Shown here: one piece after another, positions 14,540-20,969 of the stretch
How positions within the stretch are numbered: the first letter of the stretch is position 1
How the letters are laid out: each line of letters begins with the position of its first letter
Source of the DNA: Methanomassiliicoccales archaeon
GTDB taxonomy: Archaea; Thermoplasmatota; Thermoplasmata; Sysuiplasmatales; Sysuiplasmataceae
Length of the DNA stretch: 20,969 nucleotides
Direction: 5' to 3'
NCBI GenBank assembly: GCA_027365715.1
Contig: DAHXLZ010000242.1
Span: 1 to 20,969, forward strand
Notes under the pieces: model-generated
The model's database searches: none
What the model was told of the DNA's origin: nothing
The model's input: the letters and a program-made list of their open reading frames with translations, nothing else
Made by a program: the position numbers and the translations under genes

Positions 14540-16606
14540 ATGACTGAAACGGTCGAAAAGAATAAATTAACAATGCATGCGGATCTGCGAATCATATTCG
14601 AGCTTGGAGAACAGCTGATCTCAAAAGATGAGGTTGCCCTAGCAGAGCTCGTGAAAAATTCTTATGACGCTGATGCGGAGGAGGTGAAAGTGAAATTTTC
14701 ATCCGAGAGTATAATCGTATCAGACAATGGCGCCGGGATGGACATTCATGATATACAAAACGGCTGGCTCCGAATCGGCACTGGGATAAAGAGGACGAAA
14801 CCTCTCACCCTTAAGGGAAGAAGAGTTCTGGGTGAAAAGGGAATTGGCAGATTGGCCGCCTTTAAGTTAGGCTCAAGAATCGAACTGGAAACTAAAAAGG
14901 AAGGACAACGAACCATCAGGCTTAGAATGGAGTTCCCTGCAGGCTTTAGCCCTGATGGTGAAAAAACCGATGAAAAACCCCAAGACGTTGAGAACTTTGT
15001 TGTCAGCCTGTCTGACGTCAACTCGTTTCCCGTATTCACGGGAAACGCACCACACGGTACAACAATCATGATAAGTGAACTGAAGGAAGTCTGGAATAAG
15101 GACAAGATTGGAAAAGTCAGGGATTTTCTCTCCAGGATCGTCCCACCAGTTGATGCGCAGAATAGCACACTCTCGATATTCCTTGAAACCCCAGAAGGTG
15201 TCGAAAAGCTACAGCCGCCTAGGATAGTCTACAATCCCCCATATAAGCTGGAAGTGGTGGTGCAGGAAAATGGTAGATATGCCGGAACACTGAAATTCAA
15301 TACGGCAGGTTTCACAAAGGAAAAAACGGTTGAAGGCGATCTGACAGAACTTAAAGAAATTGGATGGAGTATGGTGAAGTCAGTCGGACTAGGTGGATTT
15401 CGCTTTGAGCTTTCCGCCTATGACTTGGACATGAATGAGATAAAAGGGTCGCGAAGAGAATTGAGCGGCATTTCGGGTATTTCGCTTATAAAAAACAATT
15501 TTCCGGTAATTCTGCCCGGTGTTGACTGGCTCGGATTGAACCTGAGAAGGGTCAATAATCCTACGACGAGGTTAAGTACAAATCAAGTGATAGGAGCAAT
15601 TTTTGTTGATTCCTCACACAATCCGAATATCATCGAAAAAACTGATCGACAGGGGCTGCTTGAAAACGTTTCATTCGAGATTCTTAAATCATCGGTTGAC
15701 GCTTTGATGAGGATACTTGAATTGGAAAGAGTGAGAATTCGTAAAGGGAGGAGATTATCAAAAGGAAGCGTACTGCAGCGCCTTGACGCAGCACCATTGA
15801 AAGCAATAGCCAGATCACTTCCGGCAAAGGAAAAGGCTCAACTTCTGGATTATGCCAGTGGAATCACCGAAATCAGGGCTGAGCTTGAAGATCTTCTGCT
15901 CGGTAGGGACAGAATGGCAACTCTCGGCCTCCTTTCCGCTAGGCTTGTGCACGAGGGGCGAAATGCTCTCGCAAGGCTTATAGATAATGCAAGCCTGATC
16001 GAAAGCGACACTGTCGAATCCATTGAAGAAATGAGGAATTGGGCAGGAAGAATGACAGAATCTGTTAAAATTCTAAACAACTTATTCCAAAGCCTGGATC
16101 CCTTATTGCGTTTTAGAAAAGCCCACGTTGAAAATGTGGATATGCGAAGGATTTCGGATGTACTCAGGATGCTCTACGAACCCGATCTGAGGAAGGAGGG
16201 AATACGTCTCGAGTTCTTGATAGACCCCATGATGGATGAATTCAAGGCGAATCCGACCGATTTCTACGTCGTTCTTGCAAACTTGTTTGACAATGCAGTG
16301 TACTGGGTGAAGAAGAGTCACAGAGACAAAAGGATAATAGAGGTAAGAACTAAGAACATTGCAGGAAAAGAAGTTGAAATTGACGTTGAGAACAGCGGTC
16401 CGGGAATTTCGGAGAGCCAGAAAGATATCATATTCGAACCCGGCATATCTTTTAAGGATCCGCCAGGCACTGGCTTAGGTCTTGCGATAGTAAAAGATAT
16501 AATTGAATCTTACAAAGGCGAAATCACCGCTAGAGAGGGATGGAAATACAAGGGGGCATGTTTTGTTATCGTTCTTCCATTGGCGCTAGGAGGGAAGAAA
16601 CAATGA
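14540..16606 (+). CDS. Two-ATPase GHKL protein: HSP90/MORC-like plus histidine kinase
   Basis: A 688-residue protein with two Bergerat-fold ATP sites. The N-terminal one resembles HSP90/MORC proteins: ELVKNSYDADA at 36-46, DNGAGM at 62-67 and GEKGIGR at 98-104. The C-terminal half is histidine-kinase-like: H471 in LVHEGRNAL, then NLFDNA (581-586), ENSGPG (617-622), FEPG (632-635) and GTGLGLA (643-649). A charged helical linker spans 380-460. No membrane segment or signal peptide is present, so it acts in the cytoplasm. Its stop overlaps the start of the receiver gene as ATGA, which suggests phosphotransfer from H471. The family and its closeness to a DNA methyltransferase point to defence; that role is inferred. 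Confidence 0.85.
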   Translation: MTETVEKNKLTMHADLRIIFELGEQLISKDEVALAELVKNSYDADAEEVKVKFSSESIIVSDNGAGMDIHDIQNGWLRIGTGIKRTKPLTLKGRRVLGEKGIGRLAAFKLGSRIELETKKEGQRTIRLRMEFPAGFSPDGEKTDEKPQDVENFVVSLSDVNSFPVFTGNAPHGTTIMISELKEVWNKDKIGKVRDFLSRIVPPVDAQNSTLSIFLETPEGVEKLQPPRIVYNPPYKLEVVVQENGRYAGTLKFNTAGFTKEKTVEGDLTELKEIGWSMVKSVGLGGFRFELSAYDLDMNEIKGSRRELSGISGISLIKNNFPVILPGVDWLGLNLRRVNNPTTRLSTNQVIGAIFVDSSHNPNIIEKTDRQGLLENVSFEILKSSVDALMRILELERVRIRKGRRLSKGSVLQRLDAAPLKAIARSLPAKEKAQLLDYASGITEIRAELEDLLLGRDRMATLGLLSARLVHEGRNALARLIDNASLIESDTVESIEEMRNWAGRMTESVKILNNLFQSLDPLLRFRKAHVENVDMRRISDVLRMLYEPDLRKEGIRLEFLIDPMMDEFKANPTDFYVVLANLFDNAVYWVKKSHRDKRIIEVRTKNIAGKEVEIDVENSGPGISESQKDIIFEPGISFKDPPGTGLGLAIVKDIIESYKGEITAREGWKYKGACFVIVLPLALGGKKQ

Positions 16607-17727
16607 TACAGGTAAGTTATCTGGTTGTTGAGGATGATAGCGATGAACGAAAAACTATTATTGAACACATACGGAGCGTTGTTAACGAACTCAAAAGCAC
16701 AGGACAGGATCAGATCGCAGTTACAGAAATAGAAGAATGCGATACTTTCGAGAGATTTGAAGAGCTAAACAACCATAATGGTGATACCGGTCCCGATATT
16801 ATAGTACTGGATTTGAAGCTCGGAACCGTGGAAATTGAGAAAACTATCAGTGAATCGAATTTCATCAGAAGAAAAGAAAAACTGGTAATTTTCATAGTTT
16901 ATACTGCATTTGGCTCTGATCCTCAAGTGAAACAACTCGAGAATGTCTTATACAGGGTTGTGGTAAAAGGTTCAGATGGAATTCGCAAGTGGCTCAAAAG
17001 TTACTCGAGCCTGATAATCAACTTGAAAAAATTTGAATCCGAGATAAGTGTTCAGATGAAGAAATTGAGAAACGAGTCTGCTGCTGCTCTTCTGGGAGTC
17101 TCTGAAGAAGAATTGCCGGATGAGCAGGGGCTGGTGGAAATAACAAAGGCAAGGCTTGTTTCCTACCTCATGAATTATCCTCTCTCGGCAGATGAGCCGG
17201 TAAATAACGCTGTGCTGAGCGCCGCCGAGACAATAATCTTCCCTCCCTTACGGGCTAGTGATGATGGTACCCTTCCTATTGCTATGGGGGACATAATGAA
17301 AGATCAGGCAGGGAAGAGATGGGTGGTAATTTCGCCGACTTGCGACCTTATGATCCGGAAGAACGGAAAGCCAAAGACGGACAGTGTTATAGCTCTTAGA
17401 AGTTTCGATTCCGTAGATGAAATCTTGAAATGGAAGGAGATGAACATCAACAAGTGGAGAGTCATAGATGATAATAAAGACACAAGGAGACTTTATCGCG
17501 TGCCAAGTACAATTTCTTCAGGAAAGGTAATTTTGGTCCACACCAGATGTTTGAAGGTGTTCTTATTTGATGATATCAAAGGTTTTGAGAAACTGGCAAC
17601 CATTGCGACTCCTTATGCTGAGGAACTTCAGAATGCTTTTGCAAGGGATGTCTCAAGAATTGGCGTTCCTGACGTAAGTCCGCCTCAGGAAGACCTCTGG
17701 AAAAGTTTTAAAGGTGATAGAAACTGA
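16603..17727 (+). CDS. Receiver-domain protein with unknown C-terminal domain
   Basis: A 374-residue protein. Residues 1-135 form a receiver domain with E10-D11-D12, phosphoacceptor D70 (IIVLDLKLG), T101 and K122, so it is a likely target of the kinase-like protein just upstream. ATG16603 follows AGGAGGGAAG and overlaps the preceding stop, so the two are translationally coupled; longer versions would start inside the previous gene. A helical connector runs to about 215. The C-terminal part (about 216-374) has a conserved-looking WVVISPTCDLM at 240-250 and no DNA-binding or enzyme motif I know. It may be the effector of the pair. Confidence 0.82.
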   Translation: MIQVSYLVVEDDSDERKTIIEHIRSVVNELKSTGQDQIAVTEIEECDTFERFEELNNHNGDTGPDIIVLDLKLGTVEIEKTISESNFIRRKEKLVIFIVYTAFGSDPQVKQLENVLYRVVVKGSDGIRKWLKSYSSLIINLKKFESEISVQMKKLRNESAAALLGVSEEELPDEQGLVEITKARLVSYLMNYPLSADEPVNNAVLSAAETIIFPPLRASDDGTLPIAMGDIMKDQAGKRWVVISPTCDLMIRKNGKPKTDSVIALRSFDSVDEILKWKEMNINKWRVIDDNKDTRRLYRVPSTISSGKVILVHTRCLKVFLFDDIKGFEKLATIATPYAEELQNAFARDVSRIGVPDVSPPQEDLWKSFKGDRN

Positions 17728-17811
17728 GTGGAGTAATAACCTGTTTCACAACAGATGTTACAATGGAAACATGGCCATCGGGCGTGAATCTCTTTGGATA
17801 GGCAATGATTC

Positions 17812-18942
17812 ATGACTGCAAGGATTTGCATTTTGGAAATATTTTCAGGGGCGGGTGGCTTTTCTGCATCGATCGACCGGAAAAGGTTTCAGCTTGCGGG
17901 GGCTGTAGACTCTGATAGAAAGGCATTGGCGGTCTATCACAATAACAATCCGAGCACGCCATTGATTGAGTGTGACGTCGGAAATATCGCAGATTTCAGG
18001 ACACTTGTAAACAAAAGGTGTAGAATATTGATTGCTGGCCCCCCCTGTCAGGGATTTTCAGTTGTCGGAATGAAAACAAAGAGAGAACTGGCGGAGAAAC
18101 AAGCATACGACTCAAGAACCGACCCGAGAAATACGCTCCCTCTTGAAATAGCTAGAGCAGCAGCACAGGTCAAACCCGATATTGTAATTACCGAAAATGT
18201 GCCGGCAATGAATGGCCACATAATCCTGCATGATGGATCGGAAATGAGTGTAACATCCCTCTTGAGGCAGAAACTGGAAGAGACGGGTTATTACGCGAGT
18301 GAACCCTTTATGCTTGATTCTTCAAAACTAGGTATATCCCAGCGCCGAAGAAGAACATTCATGGTTGCATCACTTCATGAACCCGTTGATGCGGAATATT
18401 TTATTCGCGCCGAATCGAAATTTTTTGAGTATACAGGCGTGAAGACTGTTTGGAATGCCATAGGTGACTTGGAACATATCCCGACAGTGCATCCGGGACA
18501 GGAGATTTCAGCCACTTTTCCAGATCACATATCGAGAATACCAAACACTGATGACCTAAAGATCATAGCCGCACTCAGACAAGGGGAGAATTATTCGACC
18601 CTTCTGAAAAGGCTTCCTGAAGTGGTTGAGGGGCGAGCACATAAAATATATTCAACGAAGTCATTCCATGATAAATTTTATAGGCTTAAATGGGCATCCC
18701 CTTCTAGAACAATTGTTGCGCATCTGGCCAAGGACGGAAATTCATTCATCCATCCGTCAAAAAACAGATCGTTATCCGTAAGAGAGGCGGCCCGGATACA
18801 GTCATTTCCGGATGCATTTAGGTTTTGCCAGAAAATGACAACTGCTTACCGGCTCATAGGAAATGCAGTGCCTCCCAAGATGGGAAGATTCGTTATAGAA
18901 ACCGCTGCGGAAGCATGTGGTCTCATTAAGGAGTCAAAGTAG
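17812..18942 (+). CDS. DNA (cytosine-5) methyltransferase
   Basis: A 376-residue enzyme that transfers a methyl group from SAM to C5 of cytosine in a specific sequence. The motifs are in standard order: I (EIFSGAGGFS, 9-18), IV with catalytic Cys79 (GPPCQGFS, 76-83), VI (ENV, 128-130), VIII (QRRRR, 177-181), IX (REAARIQSFP, 324-333) and X (IGNAVPP, 349-355). The target-recognition region between VIII and IX is about 140 residues, normal for a single-specificity enzyme; the target cannot be read from sequence. It lies 84 bases after the receiver gene on the same strand and ends overlapping the Vsr gene tail to tail by nine bases. Confidence 0.93.
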   Translation: MTARICILEIFSGAGGFSASIDRKRFQLAGAVDSDRKALAVYHNNNPSTPLIECDVGNIADFRTLVNKRCRILIAGPPCQGFSVVGMKTKRELAEKQAYDSRTDPRNTLPLEIARAAAQVKPDIVITENVPAMNGHIILHDGSEMSVTSLLRQKLEETGYYASEPFMLDSSKLGISQRRRRTFMVASLHEPVDAEYFIRAESKFFEYTGVKTVWNAIGDLEHIPTVHPGQEISATFPDHISRIPNTDDLKIIAALRQGENYSTLLKRLPEVVEGRAHKIYSTKSFHDKFYRLKWASPSRTIVAHLAKDGNSFIHPSKNRSLSVREAARIQSFPDAFRFCQKMTTAYRLIGNAVPPKMGRFVIETAAEACGLIKESK

Positions 18943-19386
18943 CCGTTTGTGGGGATACTTAACCTTCAGTAAGCTACGCAGCCTTGTCAGCTCTGAGATT
19001 ATTCTATCCGCTACAAGGAAAGGATCTGATCTTATTTCATGTTCCCATATCCTTATTACCACCCATCCATTCATTCTGAGAACACTGTTATTTTTTGTAT
19101 CACGTTTGGCATTGTTATCAATCTTATTTTTCCAGAATGCAGTATTAGTCTTGGGCTCCCTGTAACATTCAGGGCACTTGTGCCAGAAACAGCCATCAAC
19201 AAATACAGCAAGTTTTTCACGGACAAATACCAAATCGGGTCTTCCCTGCAGTGAATAGGCAACACGGTATCTCCTGACCCCTTTTGCCCTCAGTGCCATT
19301 CTTATCATGATCTCAGGTGTGGTGTTTGTACCCTTGATCATCGACATATTGAGGCTACGCTCCTTTTTCGTCATTACATCGGTCAT
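18934..19386 (-). CDS. vsr: Very short patch repair endonuclease (Vsr family)
   Basis: A 150-residue endonuclease that nicks beside T:G mismatches left by deamination of 5-methylcytosine. MSMIKGTNTTPE, GRPDLVF with D51, FVDGCFWHKCP with H69, the second cysteines of the zinc site, and IWEHEI are all present, matching the Vsr pattern. From memory the D51 and H69 numbering agrees with E. coli Vsr. ATG19386 was chosen for GGGGAGTTGG directly before it; an ATG six codons upstream is less likely. Its 3' end overlaps that of the methyltransferase on the opposite strand, the usual genetic partner. In some systems Vsr-like proteins serve as the restriction nuclease instead. Confidence 0.92.
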   Translation of the reverse strand: MTDVMTKKERSLNMSMIKGTNTTPEIMIRMALRAKGVRRYRVAYSLQGRPDLVFVREKLAVFVDGCFWHKCPECYREPKTNTAFWKNKIDNNAKRDTKNNSVLRMNGWVVIRIWEHEIRSDPFLVADRIISELTRLRSLLKVKYPHKRLL

Positions 19387-19537
19387 TCCAACTCCCCTGA
19401 TCATTCAGTGCGATCTATATTTTCCCAATGCCGAATTGTTCCGTCCCCTTAAAGCCATGGACAAAATTGACAAATAAGGGAGAACGAAAAGTGCTCAAGG
19501 AATGGAATGAGAAAGAGGATAGTCCGGTGGGAGAACA

Positions 19538-19711
19538 ATGACAGTGAGGACAAAAAGGAGATGGCAGCCTGAAGAGAAGCCCGCAGTCATCAAGGAAATA
19601 CAGGAGAAGAGTCCGGTAGTCGAAACGTGCACGAAGTACTCTGTCGATCCCACGATGTATTACAAGCGGAAGGAGAGCTACGACACCTTCGGCATCCGCG
19701 GTCTCAGATCG
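19538..19711 (+). pseudogene. IS3-type transposase orfA fragment
   Basis: About 58 codons read as the N-terminal HTH protein of an IS3/IS911-like element: KRRWQPEEKPAVIKEI, then VVETCTKYSVDPTMYYK and a GIRGLRS end. A GGGAG ribosome site precedes the ATG. The transposase character then stops abruptly near 19711, where the 3' end of the nuclease gene begins on the other strand. OrfB is absent. The insertion was therefore cut down by deletion, and it separates Vsr from the nuclease gene. Confidence 0.6.
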
Positions 19712-20258
19712 AAGTCACCCCTTTTTTGCCTGCAGCACGGGGAGGATAAAGCCACATATCTGACCCTCCGTTTTTCTCTAAATACTCATGGATGCCTTCA
19801 GCTATCCTTATTTCCTCCCTGATGATTGGTAACAATTCTTTCAGCCTCTTCTCCTTCTTCTCCTCTTCATTACTCAGCGTGGCAATAAAGTCGAATCCTT
19901 CGGAGTGTAGAATTGTGCGAATCTGGACATTCTCGTCCAATGTAACGAATCCATACCGCAAATATGGATAAATCAGTTTATGTGCACGCGCCTTGTCCGA
20001 ATATACTATGGCGTCGTGGGTGGTGGAGAACTTACCGCCCTTGACCTCAATCGCCAATAGCGGAATTGTCTTTTCAGACTTCGATTTGACTAGTATGTCA
20101 ACTTCGTAGGCACCCTCACCGCGGACATTATAGGTGGTAAGCTTACCATCTTTCATCACTACGCGGTATCCCAGATACGCACTGCTTGTCACATTATAGC
20201 CCGTAAGGTTCGCTTGCAAAAATTTCACAAGTTTGCTCTTGACATCTCCTTCTACCAC
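19704..20258 (-). CDS. PD-(D/E)xK nuclease-like protein
   Basis: A 184-residue protein with a restriction-endonuclease-like core: D54 in YEVDILV, then E71 and K73 in LLAIEVKGG, the D...ExK catalytic pattern in one strand-turn-strand. N-terminal basic helices (KSKLVKFLQ) precede it. GTG20258 is the start, since a stop lies two codons upstream. The last residues after about 165 run into DNA shared with the transposon fragment, so the native C-terminus may have been replaced. It could be the cleaving enzyme of the nearby methyltransferase island or an unrelated nuclease; type II subunits and phage nucleases share this fold. Confidence 0.7.
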   Translation of the reverse strand: MVEGDVKSKLVKFLQANLTGYNVTSSAYLGYRVVMKDGKLTTYNVRGEGAYEVDILVKSKSEKTIPLLAIEVKGGKFSTTHDAIVYSDKARAHKLIYPYLRYGFVTLDENVQIRTILHSEGFDFIATLSNEEEKKEKRLKELLPIIREEIRIAEGIHEYLEKNGGSDMWLYPPRAAGKKGVTSI

Positions 20259-20335
20259 TGTTCAATCACTGCCTGCACTTGTCATTTTTCCACCGTGTGA
20301 ATTCTGGGGTTGGATAAGAATGTTTCCTTGTTCGC

Positions 20336-20418
20336 GGCTTTGCTCCGAAACCCGTTCTGCTCCTGAATTCAGGAATCTGCTTCCGGATTCCGCCCGCTGG
20401 GCATTTCGGAACAAAGCC
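20336..20418. repeat. Long imperfect inverted repeat with nested palindromes
   Basis: GGCTTTGCTCCGAAA (20336-20350) pairs with TTTCGGAACAAAGCC (20404-20418) with one mismatch. Inside lie a perfect 14-base palindrome TCCTGAATTCAGGA (20361-20374) and a small hairpin GCCC-GCT-GGGC (20392-20402). The 83-base unit lies between two minus-strand genes, about 80 bases before the nuclease start. It could be a structured leader RNA, a small transposable repeat or a terminator. Confidence 0.6.
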
Positions 20419-20481
20419 TGTCTGCCTTCGGCGTCAGGTCAACAGTGATATAGCGGACGTTCTCTAGAATTGGGAGGCATG

Positions 20482-20905
20482 TCATTGCGCACGGTGTCGC
20501 CTCAGAAAGAAGATCCGCCGGGCGTCTTTTCCATGTGCCTGCACCTTCATCCTCCTGAACAAGTCGGTGACGTCGAGAATCCTGAGACGCTCATCTGGTG
20601 CCATGCTGTCTGTCAGCACCCTGTGGACGTACTTCGTGTATGCCCTCGCAAGATAGTTTATCTCGGGCCTGAACGCATGCGGGGCGCCGTTCTGCCCCGA
20701 AGCCACTGACCGCTTCTTCGCCTGGGGGACGGGACCGTTCGTCTGTCCACTGCGCCTTTCTGCCGGACTTCCTCTTCGGCACAGCCCTGGCGCAGCCGCA
20801 CACTGCGCAGTTCGTCCTGCTGCCCGCTGCATCCGAATAGTGGAACCAGTCGCCGTACAGGTCGGTGATTGTGTGCGAGCAGAACCTGCAGATTGAACGC
20901 TGCAT
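20482..20905 (-). pseudogene. Zinc-ribbon protein gene, apparently frameshifted
   Basis: From ATG20905 the frame reads MQRSICRFCSHTITDLY ... TNCAVCGC, a four-cysteine zinc ribbon with C6-C9 and C32-C35, then continues basic to about RKAQWTD. Beyond that the same frame loses protein character, while a second frame reads plausibly to the stop at 20482 (AFRPEINYLARAYTKYVHRV, then DVTDLFRRMKVQ). One base gained or lost near 20740 would join them into a protein of about 140 residues. It may be a true frameshift, a sequencing error or programmed. The family is not recognised beyond the zinc site. A TATA-like box at 20925-20932 predicts a leaderless start at 20905. Confidence 0.55.
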
Positions 20906-20924
20906 GGACGTGCCATTCGTTAAA

Positions 20925-20932
20925 GGATATTT
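20925..20932 (-). promoter_or_regulatory. TATA-like box for the zinc-ribbon gene
   Basis: AAATATCC on the minus strand is centred about 25 bases before ATG20905, consistent with a leaderless transcript. Confidence 0.45.
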
Positions 20933-20969
20933 AGCGGTGACCGGCGGAATGACGATGTCTTTCCCGCAA

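Noticed and set aside
20233..20448. Plus-strand open frame of 71 codons
   Set aside because: It covers the inverted repeat and lacks protein character.
1..20969. CRISPR array
   Set aside because: No regularly spaced repeat longer than about 15 bases occurs; the repeats seen are inverted or only two or three copies.

Overview
The window looks archaeal. It carries a tRNA-Val(UAC) gene interrupted by a short intron next to position 37, T-rich TATA-like boxes about 25 bases upstream of several start codons, leaderless or nearly leaderless starts mixed with strong Shine-Dalgarno starts, a tyrosine integrase of the archaeal type, and a response regulator built as REC-PAS-GAF with no kinase or DNA-binding output. 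Gene style is most like the Thermoplasmata, but that placement is an impression from protein character, not a tested assignment.

Layout. (1) 49-6120: tRNA-Val followed directly by an integrase (189-1496), a minus-strand winged-helix protein (1638-2546), an AT-rich repeat-bearing divergent region (2547-2670), and a tightly packed operon of an AbrB-like protein, a 61-residue unknown and a 1027-residue primase-polymerase/SF3 helicase. This is the integration and replication module of an integrated plasmid or virus. (2) 6121-7642: a decayed zone on the minus strand holding a frameshifted, truncated IS630-type transposase joined to helix-turn-helix remnants. (3) 7643-12300: an unknown 359-residue protein, a single-domain response regulator, and a minus-strand series consisting of an HTH/coiled-coil protein, a small zinc-binding protein and further small unknown proteins. 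(4) 12498-14376: a REC-PAS-GAF protein and a glyoxalase/VOC gene split by one in-frame TAA. (5) 14540-20258: a defence-like island made of a protein with two GHKL ATPase domains (one HSP90/MORC-like, one histidine-kinase-like), a receiver-domain protein with an unrecognised C-terminal domain whose start overlaps it by four bases, a cytosine-C5 DNA methyltransferase, a converging Vsr-type endonuclease, an IS3-type orfA fragment, and a PD-(D/E)xK nuclease-like protein. (6) 20259-20969: a structured inverted repeat and a zinc-ribbon gene that appears frameshifted.

How the parts may work together. Methyltransferase plus Vsr is the usual self-protection and mismatch-repair pair of a 5mC modification system. 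The GHKL/kinase protein and its receiver partner look like a signalling or ATP-driven sensor coupled to it, with the PD-(D/E)xK protein as a possible nuclease. That the five genes form one system is inferred from adjacency and orientation; the IS fragment between Vsr and the nuclease weakens the case for the last member. The clearest candidate for something little described is the two-ATPase kinase, receiver, methyltransferase and Vsr arrangement. No second copy of the tRNA 3' end was found, so the far border of the integrated element is not in view.
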